From: Lachnospiraceae bacterium
GTDB taxonomy: Bacteria; Bacillota; Clostridia; Lachnospirales; Lachnospiraceae
Length of the DNA: 64,000 nucleotides
Assembly: GCA_949383255.1 (NCBI GenBank)
Contig: CASJPF010000001.1
Coordinates: 1 to 64,000 of the forward strand
Direction: 5' to 3'
Under the pieces are notes generated by a model that saw nothing but the letters and a program-made list of their open reading frames with translations, ran no database searches and was not told the origin of the DNA. This document shows, one piece after another, positions 9,341 through 18,293 of the stretch. The translations under genes and the position numbers were made by a program. How positions within the stretch are numbered: position 1 is the first letter of the stretch; each line of letters starts with the position of its first letter.

Positions 9341-9922
9341 TTATACTTCCACTTTCAGTTTCGATTCTGATGAGGCTTCCTCCTCTGCCTGTTTTCTAAA
9401 ATCTTCCACTTGCTCTGGCTTTATCACAGGAAGATCCCCTATTGACTTCACGTTAAACGTTCTTAGAAATTCCTCAGTTGTTCCAAAAAGCAAGGGCCGC
9501 CCCGGCGCATCAAGCCGCCCAAGCTCTTGTATCAAGTTTAGTTCCAACAGTTTATTGAGTGCATGTTCACTACTGACCCCTCGTATTTTTTCTATCTCAA
9601 GCCTTGTCACTGGCTGTTTATATGCAATAATCGAAAGCGTCTCCAACAGTGTGTCCGACAAGGTATATTTCCGCGGCGCTTTTGCCATCTTAATTAGATA
9701 CTCATACAGTCCAGTCTTGGTACAAAGTTGCACTGCATCTTCAAGCTCCACAATATGAATCCCTCGGTCTTCTTTTTTATAGTTCTCGTTCATCCTCATA
9801 ATCAGCTCACGAATTTGCTCTGTAGGTACTTCCAGAACATGGTTTAATTTGGAAAGTTCCACGGATTCTCCCATCGCAAACAGCACGGCTTCGATTACTG
9901 CCATCATCTTTTTCTCACTCAC
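9341..9922 (-). CDS. scpB: Segregation and condensation protein B
   Basis: ScpB, 193 residues, the winged-helix kleisin-associated subunit of the SMC-ScpAB complex that organises and segregates the chromosome. Family features are clear: the N-terminal IEAVLFAMGESVELSKL segment, the first winged helix, and the second with SIIAYKQPVTRLEIEKIRGVSSEHALNKLLELNLIQELGR. It lies 13 bp after scpA, the usual order, so the two are co-translated from one transcript. Confidence 0.97.
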   Translation of the reverse strand: MSEKKMMAVIEAVLFAMGESVELSKLNHVLEVPTEQIRELIMRMNENYKKEDRGIHIVELEDAVQLCTKTGLYEYLIKMAKAPRKYTLSDTLLETLSIIAYKQPVTRLEIEKIRGVSSEHALNKLLELNLIQELGRLDAPGRPLLFGTTEEFLRTFNVKSIGDLPVIKPEQVEDFRKQAEEEASSESKLKVEV

Positions 9923-9935
9923 AGAAACCGCCTCC

Positions 9936-10685
9936 TTATGCCACTAAACTTGATGTAATAACAATGTCTGCAAAGGTATCTTCCTGCTCTATTGAAATTG
10001 TCCCCTGCTTCATCATTTCAAGGATTGCCATAAAAGTAACAATCACTTCCATTCTACTTCCTTGTCTTTCCAACAAATTCCGAAAACTAAATCGCCTGTG
10101 ATTTTTCACATACGTTTCTATAAAAATCTGTTTCTCCTCCAAGTTAATCTCATCTTTTTCAATCCTGCCAAACTGACTTCTAACTGGGTCAATTTTGTCC
10201 TCCTGCCGCCGCATAACTGCCTTAAAAATTTCATGTAACTTTACAAGATCGACTCCTCCTGCAAGTTCTTCATAATTAATTGGGTACTGGTACATGGAAA
10301 CCTCTTTTGGCAACAGTGGTTTTCTATACCAAGTCTTAGCGGCATCCACTTGCCTGTCCTGTAATTCTTGCGCCATATACTTGTACATTTTATACTCTAG
10401 TAACTTTTGCACAAGTTCTGCTCTTGGATCTTCCTCCTCTCCCTCCTCGTTGACTTCTTTTGGGAGGAGCATTCTACACTTAATATCAAGCAAAGTCGCC
10501 GCCATCACAAGAAACTCACTCATAATATTCATATCTTCTGTCTGCATGTTTCTGATATATGCAAGGTATTGTTCTGTTATAACCACAATCGGTATATCAT
10601 AGATATTGAGCTTATTTTTTTCAATCAAATAAAGCAACAAGTCCAACGGTCCCTCAAATACCTCCAGCCTGACAGACAATCCCAT
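9936..10685 (-). CDS. scpA: Segregation and condensation protein A (kleisin)
   Basis: ScpA, 249 residues, the kleisin that bridges the SMC ATPase heads and binds ScpB. The N-terminus YEFEGPLDLLL-like motif (FEGPLDLLLYLIEKNKLNIYDIPI) and the C-terminal winged helix are typical. Its ribosome-binding site (GGGGG, 7 nt before the ATG) lies in the 3' arm of the hairpin at 10695-10750. That hairpin could therefore act both as terminator for the upstream gene and as a brake on scpA translation. Confidence 0.96.
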   Translation of the reverse strand: MGLSVRLEVFEGPLDLLLYLIEKNKLNIYDIPIVVITEQYLAYIRNMQTEDMNIMSEFLVMAATLLDIKCRMLLPKEVNEEGEEEDPRAELVQKLLEYKMYKYMAQELQDRQVDAAKTWYRKPLLPKEVSMYQYPINYEELAGGVDLVKLHEIFKAVMRRQEDKIDPVRSQFGRIEKDEINLEEKQIFIETYVKNHRRFSFRNLLERQGSRMEVIVTFMAILEMMKQGTISIEQEDTFADIVITSSLVA

Positions 10686-10694
10686 ATAAAAACC

Positions 10695-10750
10695 CCCGAC
10701 TCTCGTAAAATTAAAGACATATATATCTTTTTATTTTACATAGAATCGGG
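10695..10750 (-). terminator. Hairpin between the phosphoesterase gene and scpA
   Basis: A three-part inverted repeat: CCCGA/TCGGG outermost (10695-10699 and 10746-10750), then GTAAAA/TTTTAC and AAAGA/TCTTT. On the minus strand it is followed by GGG and TTTTT, the shape of an intrinsic terminator. The T-run ends at the scpA ATG, and the G-run that closes the stem is the only visible scpA ribosome-binding site. Confidence 0.6.
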
Positions 10751-10770
10751 AGAAAAAGCAATGCAAACTG

Positions 10771-11637
10771 TTATTCGATCGGTTTTAAAATCACTTCATA
10801 CAATTCCGCTGGATTAAAAAACCGAAATGGCAGTGTGTGCGATCCCAAACCTCTTCCTAAAAGCATCCAAGATTTCCCGTGACGAAATATACCACCATCA
10901 TACTTTGGAAACAATCGATAGGAAGGTGCAATAACACCACCCAGCAACGGCAGACGCATAATACCACCATGCACATGACCAGAGAGCACCAAGTCCGCCC
11001 CCCATTGTGCATACTCTTCAAAATAATCTGGATTGTGTGCTATCAATATATTGCACCTGCTAGAATTTTGTGGGGGCAATGTTTTTTGAAGATAGTTCTC
11101 TTGCATCTTCTTTACTCGAAAGTGCACAAAGTAATCTAAGTCAAGGTTCAGTCCAGTTATCCGAATATTGTACTTTGGTATATCAATTGCCTTATTATCC
11201 AATATCACTACATTTTTGCAAGATATTGCCTCTATCAACTGTTTATACTTCTCGCCAAACTCTTCTGGGTCCTCTTTTATTCTGGACTCATGATTTCCAA
11301 GTCCATAGTATATTGGATACTTTTGGCTAAGCGCCCTCACCAACTCAATTCCCGGTGTCATATCCTCACGCACCTTTGCAGTGATTAAATCTCCAGCCAG
11401 CACAATAAAATCTGGTTTTATCTTCTGAATGGACGCAACCACCCTGTCATTTTTATGCCCATAGACTTTATTGTGCAAATCAGATATTAACACAAATCTG
11501 CACTCTTGTGACAGATTTGGCAATTTTAGTTCCTCCTTCACTGTCACAAATCGATTGCCATCTATCATTCCAACTACAAGAAACGCCACTGCCAACAGCA
11601 GGACTATCAGAATGACCGCCCAAAATACACTCTGCAT
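10771..11637 (-). CDS. Membrane-anchored metallophosphoesterase (YkuE-like)
   Basis: A 288-residue calcineurin-like phosphoesterase anchored by an N-terminal helix (about residues 5-27). The dinuclear metal-site motifs appear in order: SDLHNK (DxH), LAGDL (GD), GLGNHESR (GNHE), an AHNPDYF segment and SGHVHGG (GHxH). The active site probably faces outward. Related proteins such as Bacillus YkuE or LpxH-like hydrolases act on phosphodiesters, but the substrate here is unknown. It is 24 bp downstream of the carboxypeptidase gene, so a cell-envelope role is plausible. Confidence 0.9.
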   Translation of the reverse strand: MQSVFWAVILIVLLLAVAFLVVGMIDGNRFVTVKEELKLPNLSQECRFVLISDLHNKVYGHKNDRVVASIQKIKPDFIVLAGDLITAKVREDMTPGIELVRALSQKYPIYYGLGNHESRIKEDPEEFGEKYKQLIEAISCKNVVILDNKAIDIPKYNIRITGLNLDLDYFVHFRVKKMQENYLQKTLPPQNSSRCNILIAHNPDYFEEYAQWGADLVLSGHVHGGIMRLPLLGGVIAPSYRLFPKYDGGIFRHGKSWMLLGRGLGSHTLPFRFFNPAELYEVILKPIE

Positions 11638-11661
11638 TCTATTTTTTCTCCTGTTCCATCT

Positions 11662-12861
11662 CTATATCAAATATTTCAGTAGTATCTTTTTCAAATAATC
11701 AATAAAGTATGCCTTCTGTACTGATTCCGCTGCAATAATCGGCATTCTGCCAAGTTCCTTGCCACCAAGACTATAACTGATATATCCGACTTCTGCACCT
11801 TTCTCGACAGGCGCGGTGACAAGTTCAAGATAATGATACTTCTTATCAATTTGATTAAAATCTGCACCTGTGACATCAAGATACCGGAAAGTTCCTTTGG
11901 GCTGCACCGCAAGTTGGTCTGCCTTTCCTCCCGTAACTGGGATATCTCCCAACATCTCCTTATTTTCATCCACATACAACCGGGTCAATGCAAATCCATA
12001 TTCCAGTAAACTCTGCGCCTCCGAAAACCGCACTTTAAAATCTGGTGCCCCCATAATAACCGCGATCAAGTCAATTCCATCTTTCTGTGCTGTAGCGCTA
12101 AAACAATACTTTGCCGCATTGGTAGAACCTGTCTTTAATCCTGTTGTCCACTGATACTGTTTTAGCAATTTGTTAGTGCTTGACAATGTAAAAGGTTTAC
12201 TGCCCTGTCTGGTCACATGGACAATATCCTCCATCCATATTTTTGTATACTTATAAATTTGCGGATATTTTGTAATAAGTTCTCTGGACATAATTGCAAC
12301 ATCCCTCGCTGTGGTATGGTGCCCGCTGTCAGAACTCAATCCACAGCAATCAAGAAAATGCGTGTTTGTCATACCAAGCTGAGTTGCCTTTTCATTCATC
12401 ATGCTGACAAATTCTGTCTCACTTCCCGCAACATACTCCGCCATTGCCACAGATGCATCATTGCCGCTCGCCACTGTAATACACTTAATTAAGGTATCGA
12501 CTGTCTGTATTTCTCCTTCGTCAAGAAATACCTGTGAACCGCCCATAGATTTTGCATAAGCACTTGTAGTCACTTCATCTTCTAGCTTAATCCTTCCTTT
12601 TTCTAGGGCTTCAAAAGTTAAAAGCAACGTCATAATCTTTGTAATACTTGCTGGACTTCGCACCTCATCTGGATTTTTTTCAAACAGTACAGTCCCTGTA
12701 GATGCTTCCATCAAAATTGCTGATGGCGAAGTTAAGCTGACAGCCGTTGTATTTACAGCGCTGCTTTGTGTTTCCTCCGCATAAACAATACTCTGACTCA
12801 ACAGGACCAAAAGCATTGTTGTAGCCATCATTCTATATATCTTTTCTCGAATCCATTTCAT
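11662..12861 (-). CDS. D-alanyl-D-alanine carboxypeptidase (DacF/PBP5-type)
   Basis: Penicillin-binding protein of 399 residues that trims the terminal D-Ala from peptidoglycan stem peptides. The signal peptide ends around residue 28. The three active-site motifs of the SxxK family are present: SITK in SPASITKIM, SGN in ASGNDAS, and KTG in GLKTGSTN. A C-terminal beta domain (PBP5_C) follows, with a terminal amphipathic/hydrophobic helix suited to membrane anchoring. The phosphoesterase gene follows closely in the same direction. Confidence 0.95.
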   Translation of the reverse strand: MKWIREKIYRMMATTMLLVLLSQSIVYAEETQSSAVNTTAVSLTSPSAILMEASTGTVLFEKNPDEVRSPASITKIMTLLLTFEALEKGRIKLEDEVTTSAYAKSMGGSQVFLDEGEIQTVDTLIKCITVASGNDASVAMAEYVAGSETEFVSMMNEKATQLGMTNTHFLDCCGLSSDSGHHTTARDVAIMSRELITKYPQIYKYTKIWMEDIVHVTRQGSKPFTLSSTNKLLKQYQWTTGLKTGSTNAAKYCFSATAQKDGIDLIAVIMGAPDFKVRFSEAQSLLEYGFALTRLYVDENKEMLGDIPVTGGKADQLAVQPKGTFRYLDVTGADFNQIDKKYHYLELVTAPVEKGAEVGYISYSLGGKELGRMPIIAAESVQKAYFIDYLKKILLKYLI

Positions 12862-12934
12862 AAAGCAGTCCTTATACCTTACTTATATGAAATCTATGCA
12901 AATATGATAGTTTATATGACTTATTCACAAAGAA

Positions 12935-12957
12935 AGAATACCGCAATGCGATATTCT
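12935..12957 (-). terminator. Intrinsic terminator after the CmpB-family membrane gene
   Basis: On the minus strand AGAATATCGC-ATT-GCGGTATTCT forms a 10-bp stem with one G-T pair and a 3-nt loop, followed by TTCTTTG. It lies 69 bp after the stop of the membrane gene at 13026 and before the carboxypeptidase gene. The rest of this 164-bp gap shows nothing I can identify. Confidence 0.65.
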
Positions 12958-13025
12958 CTCTATCTTAATCAAGTGAGGAAGATTCCCTCTTCTCCTTAGA
13001 TTCCTATGTGTATCATATACGAACA

Positions 13026-13652
13026 TTACCTTCCAATCATTTTATGATAGAAGTCAATAATCTCCTCTTTTTTCTCGTATAGCCCTTCTCTCGTCTCTTC
13101 TTTAATCTTGACTGACATAGCAAAATGATAACCGAAATCAATCACTGCCATTGCCAGAACCAACGCAATCGTTTTTAGTACCCAAGCCCTTGGATATCTG
13201 TCTACAAAACTAATAACTTTTTCAAATAAAAACGAAATAATAATAACGGCATACAATCCCCACGCTAGCGTACTTTCCAAACAGATTACACCTTTATAAT
13301 TACAAAACTTATTATTATAATCCCACCAAACCTCACCAAACAGCTTCATCATAAGCTTTGCCACCAGATATTCAAACAAAGTGGCAAGAAACGCACCTAC
13401 TATGTACAACGCAATAATATTATGTGCGAACGGATGCAAAAAAATATATCCAAGCGTCGCTCCAAAACCATAGATAGGACAAAATGGTCCTGTCATAAAT
13501 CCTCTGTTGGTTAATTTTCTATTACAAAGCGACATATACGCCGACTCTACCATCCATCCAATAATGCTAAATAGGAAAAAGCATGCAATAAAATGATATA
13601 AATCATACCCTGCAAACTGAAACTTGCTCATCCACAAAGATATTTTTTCCAT
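13026..13652 (-). CDS. Putative ABC_trans_CmpB family membrane protein
   Basis: A 208-residue multi-pass membrane protein with about five hydrophobic segments. The N-terminal half matches the family named 'putative ABC-transporter type IV' (CmpB-like): FSIIGWMVESAYMS, NRGFMTGPFCPIYGFGA, and LFEYLVAKLMMKLFG...WWDY. No ATPase motif or transport activity can be inferred from the name; the family's function is not established. It lies just downstream of rpsU, beyond that gene's terminator. Confidence 0.8.
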   Translation of the reverse strand: MEKISLWMSKFQFAGYDLYHFIACFFLFSIIGWMVESAYMSLCNRKLTNRGFMTGPFCPIYGFGATLGYIFLHPFAHNIIALYIVGAFLATLFEYLVAKLMMKLFGEVWWDYNNKFCNYKGVICLESTLAWGLYAVIIISFLFEKVISFVDRYPRAWVLKTIALVLAMAVIDFGYHFAMSVKIKEETREGLYEKKEEIIDFYHKMIGR

Positions 13653-13678
13653 CTTTCAATCCCCCCATTCACGCAAAA

Positions 13679-13702
13679 GTCCTTGGCCTAACAGCCAAGG
13701 AC
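13679..13702 (-). terminator. rpsU terminator
   Basis: A perfect 9-bp stem GTCCTTGGC/GCCAAGGAC with a 6-nt loop, followed by TTTT on the minus strand. It begins 20 nt after the rpsU stop codon. Confidence 0.85.
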
Positions 13703-13722
13703 CCCGATTCAATTAATTAAAA

Positions 13723-13899
13723 TTAATTATATTTACGCTTTCTAGCTGCTTCAGACTTCTTCTTGCGTTTTACGCTCGGCTTTTCATAATGCTCTCTTTT
13801 ACGGATTTCCTGCTGAATCCCGGCTTTAGCGCAACTTCTCTTAAATCTGCGTAAAGCGCTATCCAAAGTCTCGTTTTCTTTAACGATTACATTTGACAT
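13723..13899 (-). CDS. rpsU: 30S ribosomal protein S21
   Basis: A 58-residue basic ribosomal protein, beginning [19 protein letters not shown] and ending in the lysine/arginine-rich tail [15 protein letters not shown]. It joins the small ribosomal subunit near the 3' end of 16S rRNA. It has its own promoter (13976-14003) and terminator (13679-13702), so it is a monocistronic unit between alaS and the CmpB-family gene. The ATG at 13899 is preceded by AGGTG and a stronger GGAGGGAGG further upstream. Confidence 0.97.
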   Translation of the reverse strand: MSNVIVKENETLDSALRRFKRSCAKAGIQQEIRKREHYEKPSVKRKKKSEAARKRKYN

Positions 13900-13975
13900 G
13901 CTATCACACCTAACCTCCCTCCAGCCTCTATTATTGTGTGCTAGACTGTTCGGGTATATTTAATTGCACATCTCG

Positions 13976-14003
13976 ATTATATCACAAATCGCACATACGT
14001 CAA
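13976..14003 (-). promoter_or_regulatory. rpsU promoter
   Basis: On the minus strand TTGACG (14003-13998), a 16-bp spacer and a perfect TATAAT (13981-13976). This is a strong SigA-type promoter, about 75 bp before the rpsU ATG. Confidence 0.75.
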
Positions 14004-14060
14004 TAGTTTTTTCAATTATTATTAAATTAATGGTATTTGTGTGTTACTAAATTACTTGTG

Positions 14061-16718
14061 TTATTTAAGCTGCCCCTCAAGCACAAGTTTTGTCTCCGCA
14101 ATTGCTTTGTCAATGCCAGCAGGATTTTTGCCGCCTGCTTGCGCCATATTTGGGCGCCCGCCTCCGCCTCCGCCTACAATCTCTGCAATTCCCTTAATAA
14201 GATTTCCGGCATGAGCACCTTTTGACATCGCTTCATCTGTCGCCATCGCTACAAGATTGACTTTTCCTTCCACGCCAGACGCCAGCACAACAACCCCTTC
14301 GCCAAGCTTTGCCTTCAGTTGATCGCCAAGCTCTCTCAAACCGTTCATATCCACACCATCAACGCGCGCTGCCAATAACTTTACGCCCTTTACATCTGTC
14401 ACTTGATTCATGACATCTCCCAGCGCTTCCTTCGCTGCCTTGCTCTTGAGTGCCTCATTCTCACTCTGCAAGGATTTGAGTTCTGCCATCATATGTTCAA
14501 TCTTTTCTATTAAATTTGCAGGTGTTGTCTTTGCGACTTTTGCTGCTGCTGCAAGCTCATGCTCCAGATTTTGATAATACGCAAACACATTGTCGCCAGT
14601 CAGCGCCTCAATACGGCGTACCCCCGCCGCAATACCACTCTCGGACACAATCTTAAAAGTCGTGATATTTCCTGTATTTTTTACATGCGTACCACCGCAA
14701 AATTCCTTGGAGAAATCCCCCATAGATACGACACGCACTGTCTCGCCGTACTTCTCGTCAAACAGTGCCATCGCACCTGTTTTCTTCGCCTCATCCATTG
14801 TCATCACCTGTGTCTCCACAGCAATGTTCTCGGCAATTTTCTCATTGACCATTCGCTCAACTGCCGCCAACTCATCCGCAGTCAATGCCTCAAAATGGCT
14901 AAAGTCAAAACGCGTGCGCTCTCCGTCTTGGTAAGAACCCTTCTGCTGTACATGTGTCCCAAGCACCTCACGAAGTGCCTTCTGTAATAAATGTGTCGCG
15001 GAATGATTTTTGCAAATCTTTGTGCGGAGTGCTGTGTCAACATGTAGTGTAACCTCATCTCCCACTTTCATCATACCGCGTGTCATTTTGCCAATATGCC
15101 CAACTTTTCCACCAAGCAACTTTACAGTGTCTTCCACTACAAATTCACCAGATGTAGTGGTAATCGTTCCTTTATCCCCTTGCTGTCCACCCATCGTCGC
15201 ATAAAAAGGCGTTTCATCTACAATGATTGTGCCCATCTCCCCGTCAGAAAGTGCCTCCACAAGCTCGCTCTCTGTTGTGAGCACAGAAACTTTTGAGGTG
15301 GCCTCAAGCGTATCATACCCTACAAACACAGTTGTGATAGCTGGATCAATCGAGTCGTAAACCGTCGCATCTGCCCCCATGTAATTTGTCTCTTTCCGTG
15401 TAGTTCTCGCCTTGGTGCGCTGTGCCTCCATCGCACTGTGAAACCCTTTCTCGTCTATGGAAAAGCCTTTCTCCTCCAAAATCTCGCAGGTAAGATCCAC
15501 TGGAAATCCATAAGTATCATACAGTTTAAATGCATTGTCACCAGAAAGAACTGTCTCGCCGGCCACCTGCATCTTTTCTTCCATATCAGAAAGAATTGCA
15601 AGTCCTTGGTCAATTGTCCTGCTAAACTTTTCTTCCTCCTGCGTCAATACCTTAAAAATAAAGTCCTTTTTCTCATCAAGTTCTGGATAGCCGTCTTTGC
15701 ACTCTTCAATCACAGTCTTTGCAAAATCCGCCATAAAAGTACCCTCAATCCCAAGCATTCTTCCGTGACGCGCTGCACGGCGAATAATGCGCCGTAACAC
15801 ATATCCGCGTCCTTCATTGGTTGGCATAATGCCATCGGATACCATAAACGTCGCAGAACGAATATGATCGGTGATTAGTCGAATGGATACATCTTTCTTC
15901 TCATCTTCCTGATAGGTTATCCCAGCCACAGTACACACTTTGTCTCGTATCGCCTTCATTGTATTGATGTCAAAGACAGAATCCACATCTTGAACCACAA
16001 CTGCAAGACGTTCCAATCCCATACCTGTATCAATATTTTTTTGCGCAAGTTCCTCATAATGTCCCTTGCCATCGCCGTCAAACTGCGTAAAGACATTGTT
16101 CCAAACTTCTATAAAGCGGTCACAATCACAGCCAACCTTGCAGTCTGGTTTACCGCAACCATATTTCATACCTCTATCATAATAAATTTCAGAGCAAGGA
16201 CCGCAAGGACCAGCACCATGTTCCCAGAAATTATCACACTCTCCAGTTTCTGGATCTCGGTAAAAACGTGTAATCTTTTCCGCAGGCACACCAATTTCAT
16301 TGACCCATATATTGTAAGCTTCTTCATCTTCACAATAAATCGAGGGATAAAGTCTCTCTGGATCTAGCCCCACCACTTTTGTCAAAAATTCCCAGCTCCA
16401 AGTAAGTGCTTCTTTTTTAAAGTAATCTCCAAATGAAAAATTGCCTAGCATCTCAAAAAAAGTAAGATGTCTTGCTGTCTTTCCCACATTCTCAATATCG
16501 CCTGTCCGAACGCACTTTTGGCAAGTTGTCACGCGACGTCTTGGCGGTATCTCCTGTCCTGTAAAATATGGTTTTAAAGGCGCCATTCCTGAATTGATAA
16601 TCAACAGACTATTATCGTTGTGCGGCACCAGCGAAAAGCTTTTCATTGCCAAATGTTCTTTGCTCTCGAAAAATTCAAGAAACATTCTCCGAAGCTCGTT
16701 TACTCCATAGTTTTTCAC
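14061..16718 (-). CDS. alaS: Alanyl-tRNA synthetase
   Basis: AlaRS charges tRNA-Ala. It has the class II catalytic core (N-terminus NYGVNELRRMFLEFFESK), the editing domain with zinc-binding NHSATHLLQ and CGGTH, and the C-terminal DHHA1 domain with the glycine-rich GGGGGGRPNMAQAGG. The start is uncertain. The GTG at 16718 matches the usual family N-terminus (M-K-x-Y-G-V-N-E-L) and has GGTG 6 nt upstream; a TTG at 16730 and a GTG at 16727 are also in frame. It lies 124 bp downstream of glyQS, and the gap is filled by an elaborate set of inverted repeats, the nearest covering the start region. Translation or transcription control there is likely. Confidence 0.95.
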   Translation of the reverse strand: MKNYGVNELRRMFLEFFESKEHLAMKSFSLVPHNDNSLLIINSGMAPLKPYFTGQEIPPRRRVTTCQKCVRTGDIENVGKTARHLTFFEMLGNFSFGDYFKKEALTWSWEFLTKVVGLDPERLYPSIYCEDEEAYNIWVNEIGVPAEKITRFYRDPETGECDNFWEHGAGPCGPCSEIYYDRGMKYGCGKPDCKVGCDCDRFIEVWNNVFTQFDGDGKGHYEELAQKNIDTGMGLERLAVVVQDVDSVFDINTMKAIRDKVCTVAGITYQEDEKKDVSIRLITDHIRSATFMVSDGIMPTNEGRGYVLRRIIRRAARHGRMLGIEGTFMADFAKTVIEECKDGYPELDEKKDFIFKVLTQEEEKFSRTIDQGLAILSDMEEKMQVAGETVLSGDNAFKLYDTYGFPVDLTCEILEEKGFSIDEKGFHSAMEAQRTKARTTRKETNYMGADATVYDSIDPAITTVFVGYDTLEATSKVSVLTTESELVEALSDGEMGTIIVDETPFYATMGGQQGDKGTITTTSGEFVVEDTVKLLGGKVGHIGKMTRGMMKVGDEVTLHVDTALRTKICKNHSATHLLQKALREVLGTHVQQKGSYQDGERTRFDFSHFEALTADELAAVERMVNEKIAENIAVETQVMTMDEAKKTGAMALFDEKYGETVRVVSMGDFSKEFCGGTHVKNTGNITTFKIVSESGIAAGVRRIEALTGDNVFAYYQNLEHELAAAAKVAKTTPANLIEKIEHMMAELKSLQSENEALKSKAAKEALGDVMNQVTDVKGVKLLAARVDGVDMNGLRELGDQLKAKLGEGVVVLASGVEGKVNLVAMATDEAMSKGAHAGNLIKGIAEIVGGGGGGRPNMAQAGGKNPAGIDKAIAETKLVLEGQLK

Positions 16719-16730
16719 AATTTGCACCAA

Positions 16731-16832
16731 GCCTCAAATGAAAATGCAAGCATTTTCGCTTGAGGCGCAAACACAAAGGGTGAAAGATATGTGTTTGCAT
16801 TTTATCCCTTTCTTTTTTTTTCTTTCACCCTT
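16731..16832 (-). promoter_or_regulatory. alaS leader with three mutually interacting inverted repeats
   Basis: Three elements are visible. (A) A 17-bp stem with a 2-nt loop, 15/17 matched, at 16731-16747 and 16750-16766; it contains the GAGG just before the alaS start codons. (B) A perfect 9-bp stem GCAAACACA/TGTGTTTGC at 16767-16775 and 16790-16798. (C) The 14-nt loop of B contains 12 nt (16776-16787) that are perfectly complementary to 16821-16832 further upstream in the transcript, which would make a pseudoknot or an alternative to B. It is not a T-box: the AGGGTGGNACCGCG signature is absent. E. coli AlaRS is known to repress its own gene through a palindrome, so autoregulation is one possibility. 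Confidence 0.6.
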
Positions 16833-16853
16833 ATTCCTCCAAAATCTACAACA

Positions 16854-18245
16854 TTAAAAATCAAACTTGTCCGCAAAATATGCATCCAGCTCGTTAATTG
16901 GAATGCGCACTTGCTCCATAGAATCACGGAAACGCACAGTCACCGCATTGTCCTGCTCTGACTCAAAGTCATAAGTCACACAGAACGGTGTGCCAATCTC
17001 GTCTTGACGACGGTATCTCTTACCGATATTTCCTCTATCATCAAATTCACAATTATATTTTTTAGAAAGCTGTGTAAAAATCTTCTCTGCGCCTTCGTTC
17101 AGTTTCTTGCTAAGCGGAAATACACCAATCTTAACTGGCGCAATTGCAGGGTGAAAATGAAGCACTGTCCGCATATCGCCCTCACCAATTTCCTCCTCAT
17201 CATATGCTGCACAGAGAAAAGCAAGCACCACGCGATCTGCACCAAGCGACGGTTCAATAACATATGGTATGTATTTTTCCTTCTTCTCATCATCAAAGTA
17301 GGACATATCCTGCCCAGAAGTATTTTGATGCTGTGTCAAATCATAGTCTGTTCTATCCGCAATGCCCCAAAGTTCACCCCAGCCAATAGAAGGGAACAAA
17401 TATTCAATATCTGTTGTTCCTTTTGAGTAAAAACACAATTCCTCTGGCGCATGGTCTCGCAGACGCATCTCTTCTTCCTTGATGCCAAGACTTACAAGCC
17501 AATCGCGACAGAACCCTCTCCAATACTGAAACCACTCAAGATCAGTACCCGGTTCGCAGAAAAATTCAAGCTCCATCTGTTCAAACTCTCGTGTGCGGAA
17601 TGTAAAATTACTCGGACTAATCTCATTGCGAAACGATTTACCAATCTGACCAATACCAAAAGGAATTTTCTTTCGAGAAGTTCTCTGTACATTCTTAAAA
17701 TTTACAAAGATCCCCTGTGCGGTTTCCGGTCTTAAATAAACAGTATTTTTAGCGTCTTCTGTCACGCCTTGAAAGGTCTTAAACATCAAATTAAACTGTC
17801 TAATATCTGTAAAATTGTGCTTGCCGCAAGTCGGACAAGGAATCTGTTTCTCCTCAATAAAATTCTTCATTTCCTCCTGCGAAAAAGCATCAATTGGCTT
17901 CTCTAAAGGAATACCATTCTCACTTGCATAGTCTTCAATCAGTTTGTCTGCACGAAAACGCTCATGACATTCTTTGCAGTCCATCAGAGGGTCAGAAAAA
18001 CCACCAAGATGGCCAGATGCCACCCATGTCTGCGGATTCATTAAAATTGCGCAATCCACACCTACATTGTATGGATTTTCCATAATAAATTTCTGCCACC
18101 ATGCCCGTTTTACATTGTTTTTTAACTCAACGCCAAGATTTCCATAATCCCATGTGTTGGCAAGTCCACCATAAATCTCTGAACCAGGATATACAAATCC
18201 TCTGCTTTTTGATAAAGCTACAATTTTGTCCAATGTCTTTTCCAT
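16854..18245 (-). CDS. glyQS: Glycyl-tRNA synthetase (alpha2 type)
   Basis: Single-chain class II GlyRS of 463 residues, the homodimeric type found in archaea, eukaryotes and many Gram-positives rather than the alpha2beta2 type. Visible are a Cys-rich insertion (CKEC...CPTC), motif 2 region [25 protein letters not shown], and the C-terminal anticodon-binding domain. A GGAG ribosome-binding site precedes the ATG. It is followed by alaS after the structured leader, so the two synthetase genes may share a transcript with control in between. Confidence 0.97.
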   Translation of the reverse strand: MEKTLDKIVALSKSRGFVYPGSEIYGGLANTWDYGNLGVELKNNVKRAWWQKFIMENPYNVGVDCAILMNPQTWVASGHLGGFSDPLMDCKECHERFRADKLIEDYASENGIPLEKPIDAFSQEEMKNFIEEKQIPCPTCGKHNFTDIRQFNLMFKTFQGVTEDAKNTVYLRPETAQGIFVNFKNVQRTSRKKIPFGIGQIGKSFRNEISPSNFTFRTREFEQMELEFFCEPGTDLEWFQYWRGFCRDWLVSLGIKEEEMRLRDHAPEELCFYSKGTTDIEYLFPSIGWGELWGIADRTDYDLTQHQNTSGQDMSYFDDEKKEKYIPYVIEPSLGADRVVLAFLCAAYDEEEIGEGDMRTVLHFHPAIAPVKIGVFPLSKKLNEGAEKIFTQLSKKYNCEFDDRGNIGKRYRRQDEIGTPFCVTYDFESEQDNAVTVRFRDSMEQVRIPINELDAYFADKFDF

Positions 18246-18293
18246 CTCGCTTGTCTCCTAACCTCATTCTATTTTGTCTTACTTGCTTGTCCT

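Noticed and set aside
14559-14987. Plus-strand open frame antisense to alaS
   Set aside because: Shadow of the AlaRS coding strand; no start signal and no recognisable protein.
16731-16853. T-box riboswitch upstream of alaS
   Set aside because: The AGGGTGGNACCGCG antiterminator motif and specifier stem are absent; only AGGGTG occurs by chance in an inverted repeat.
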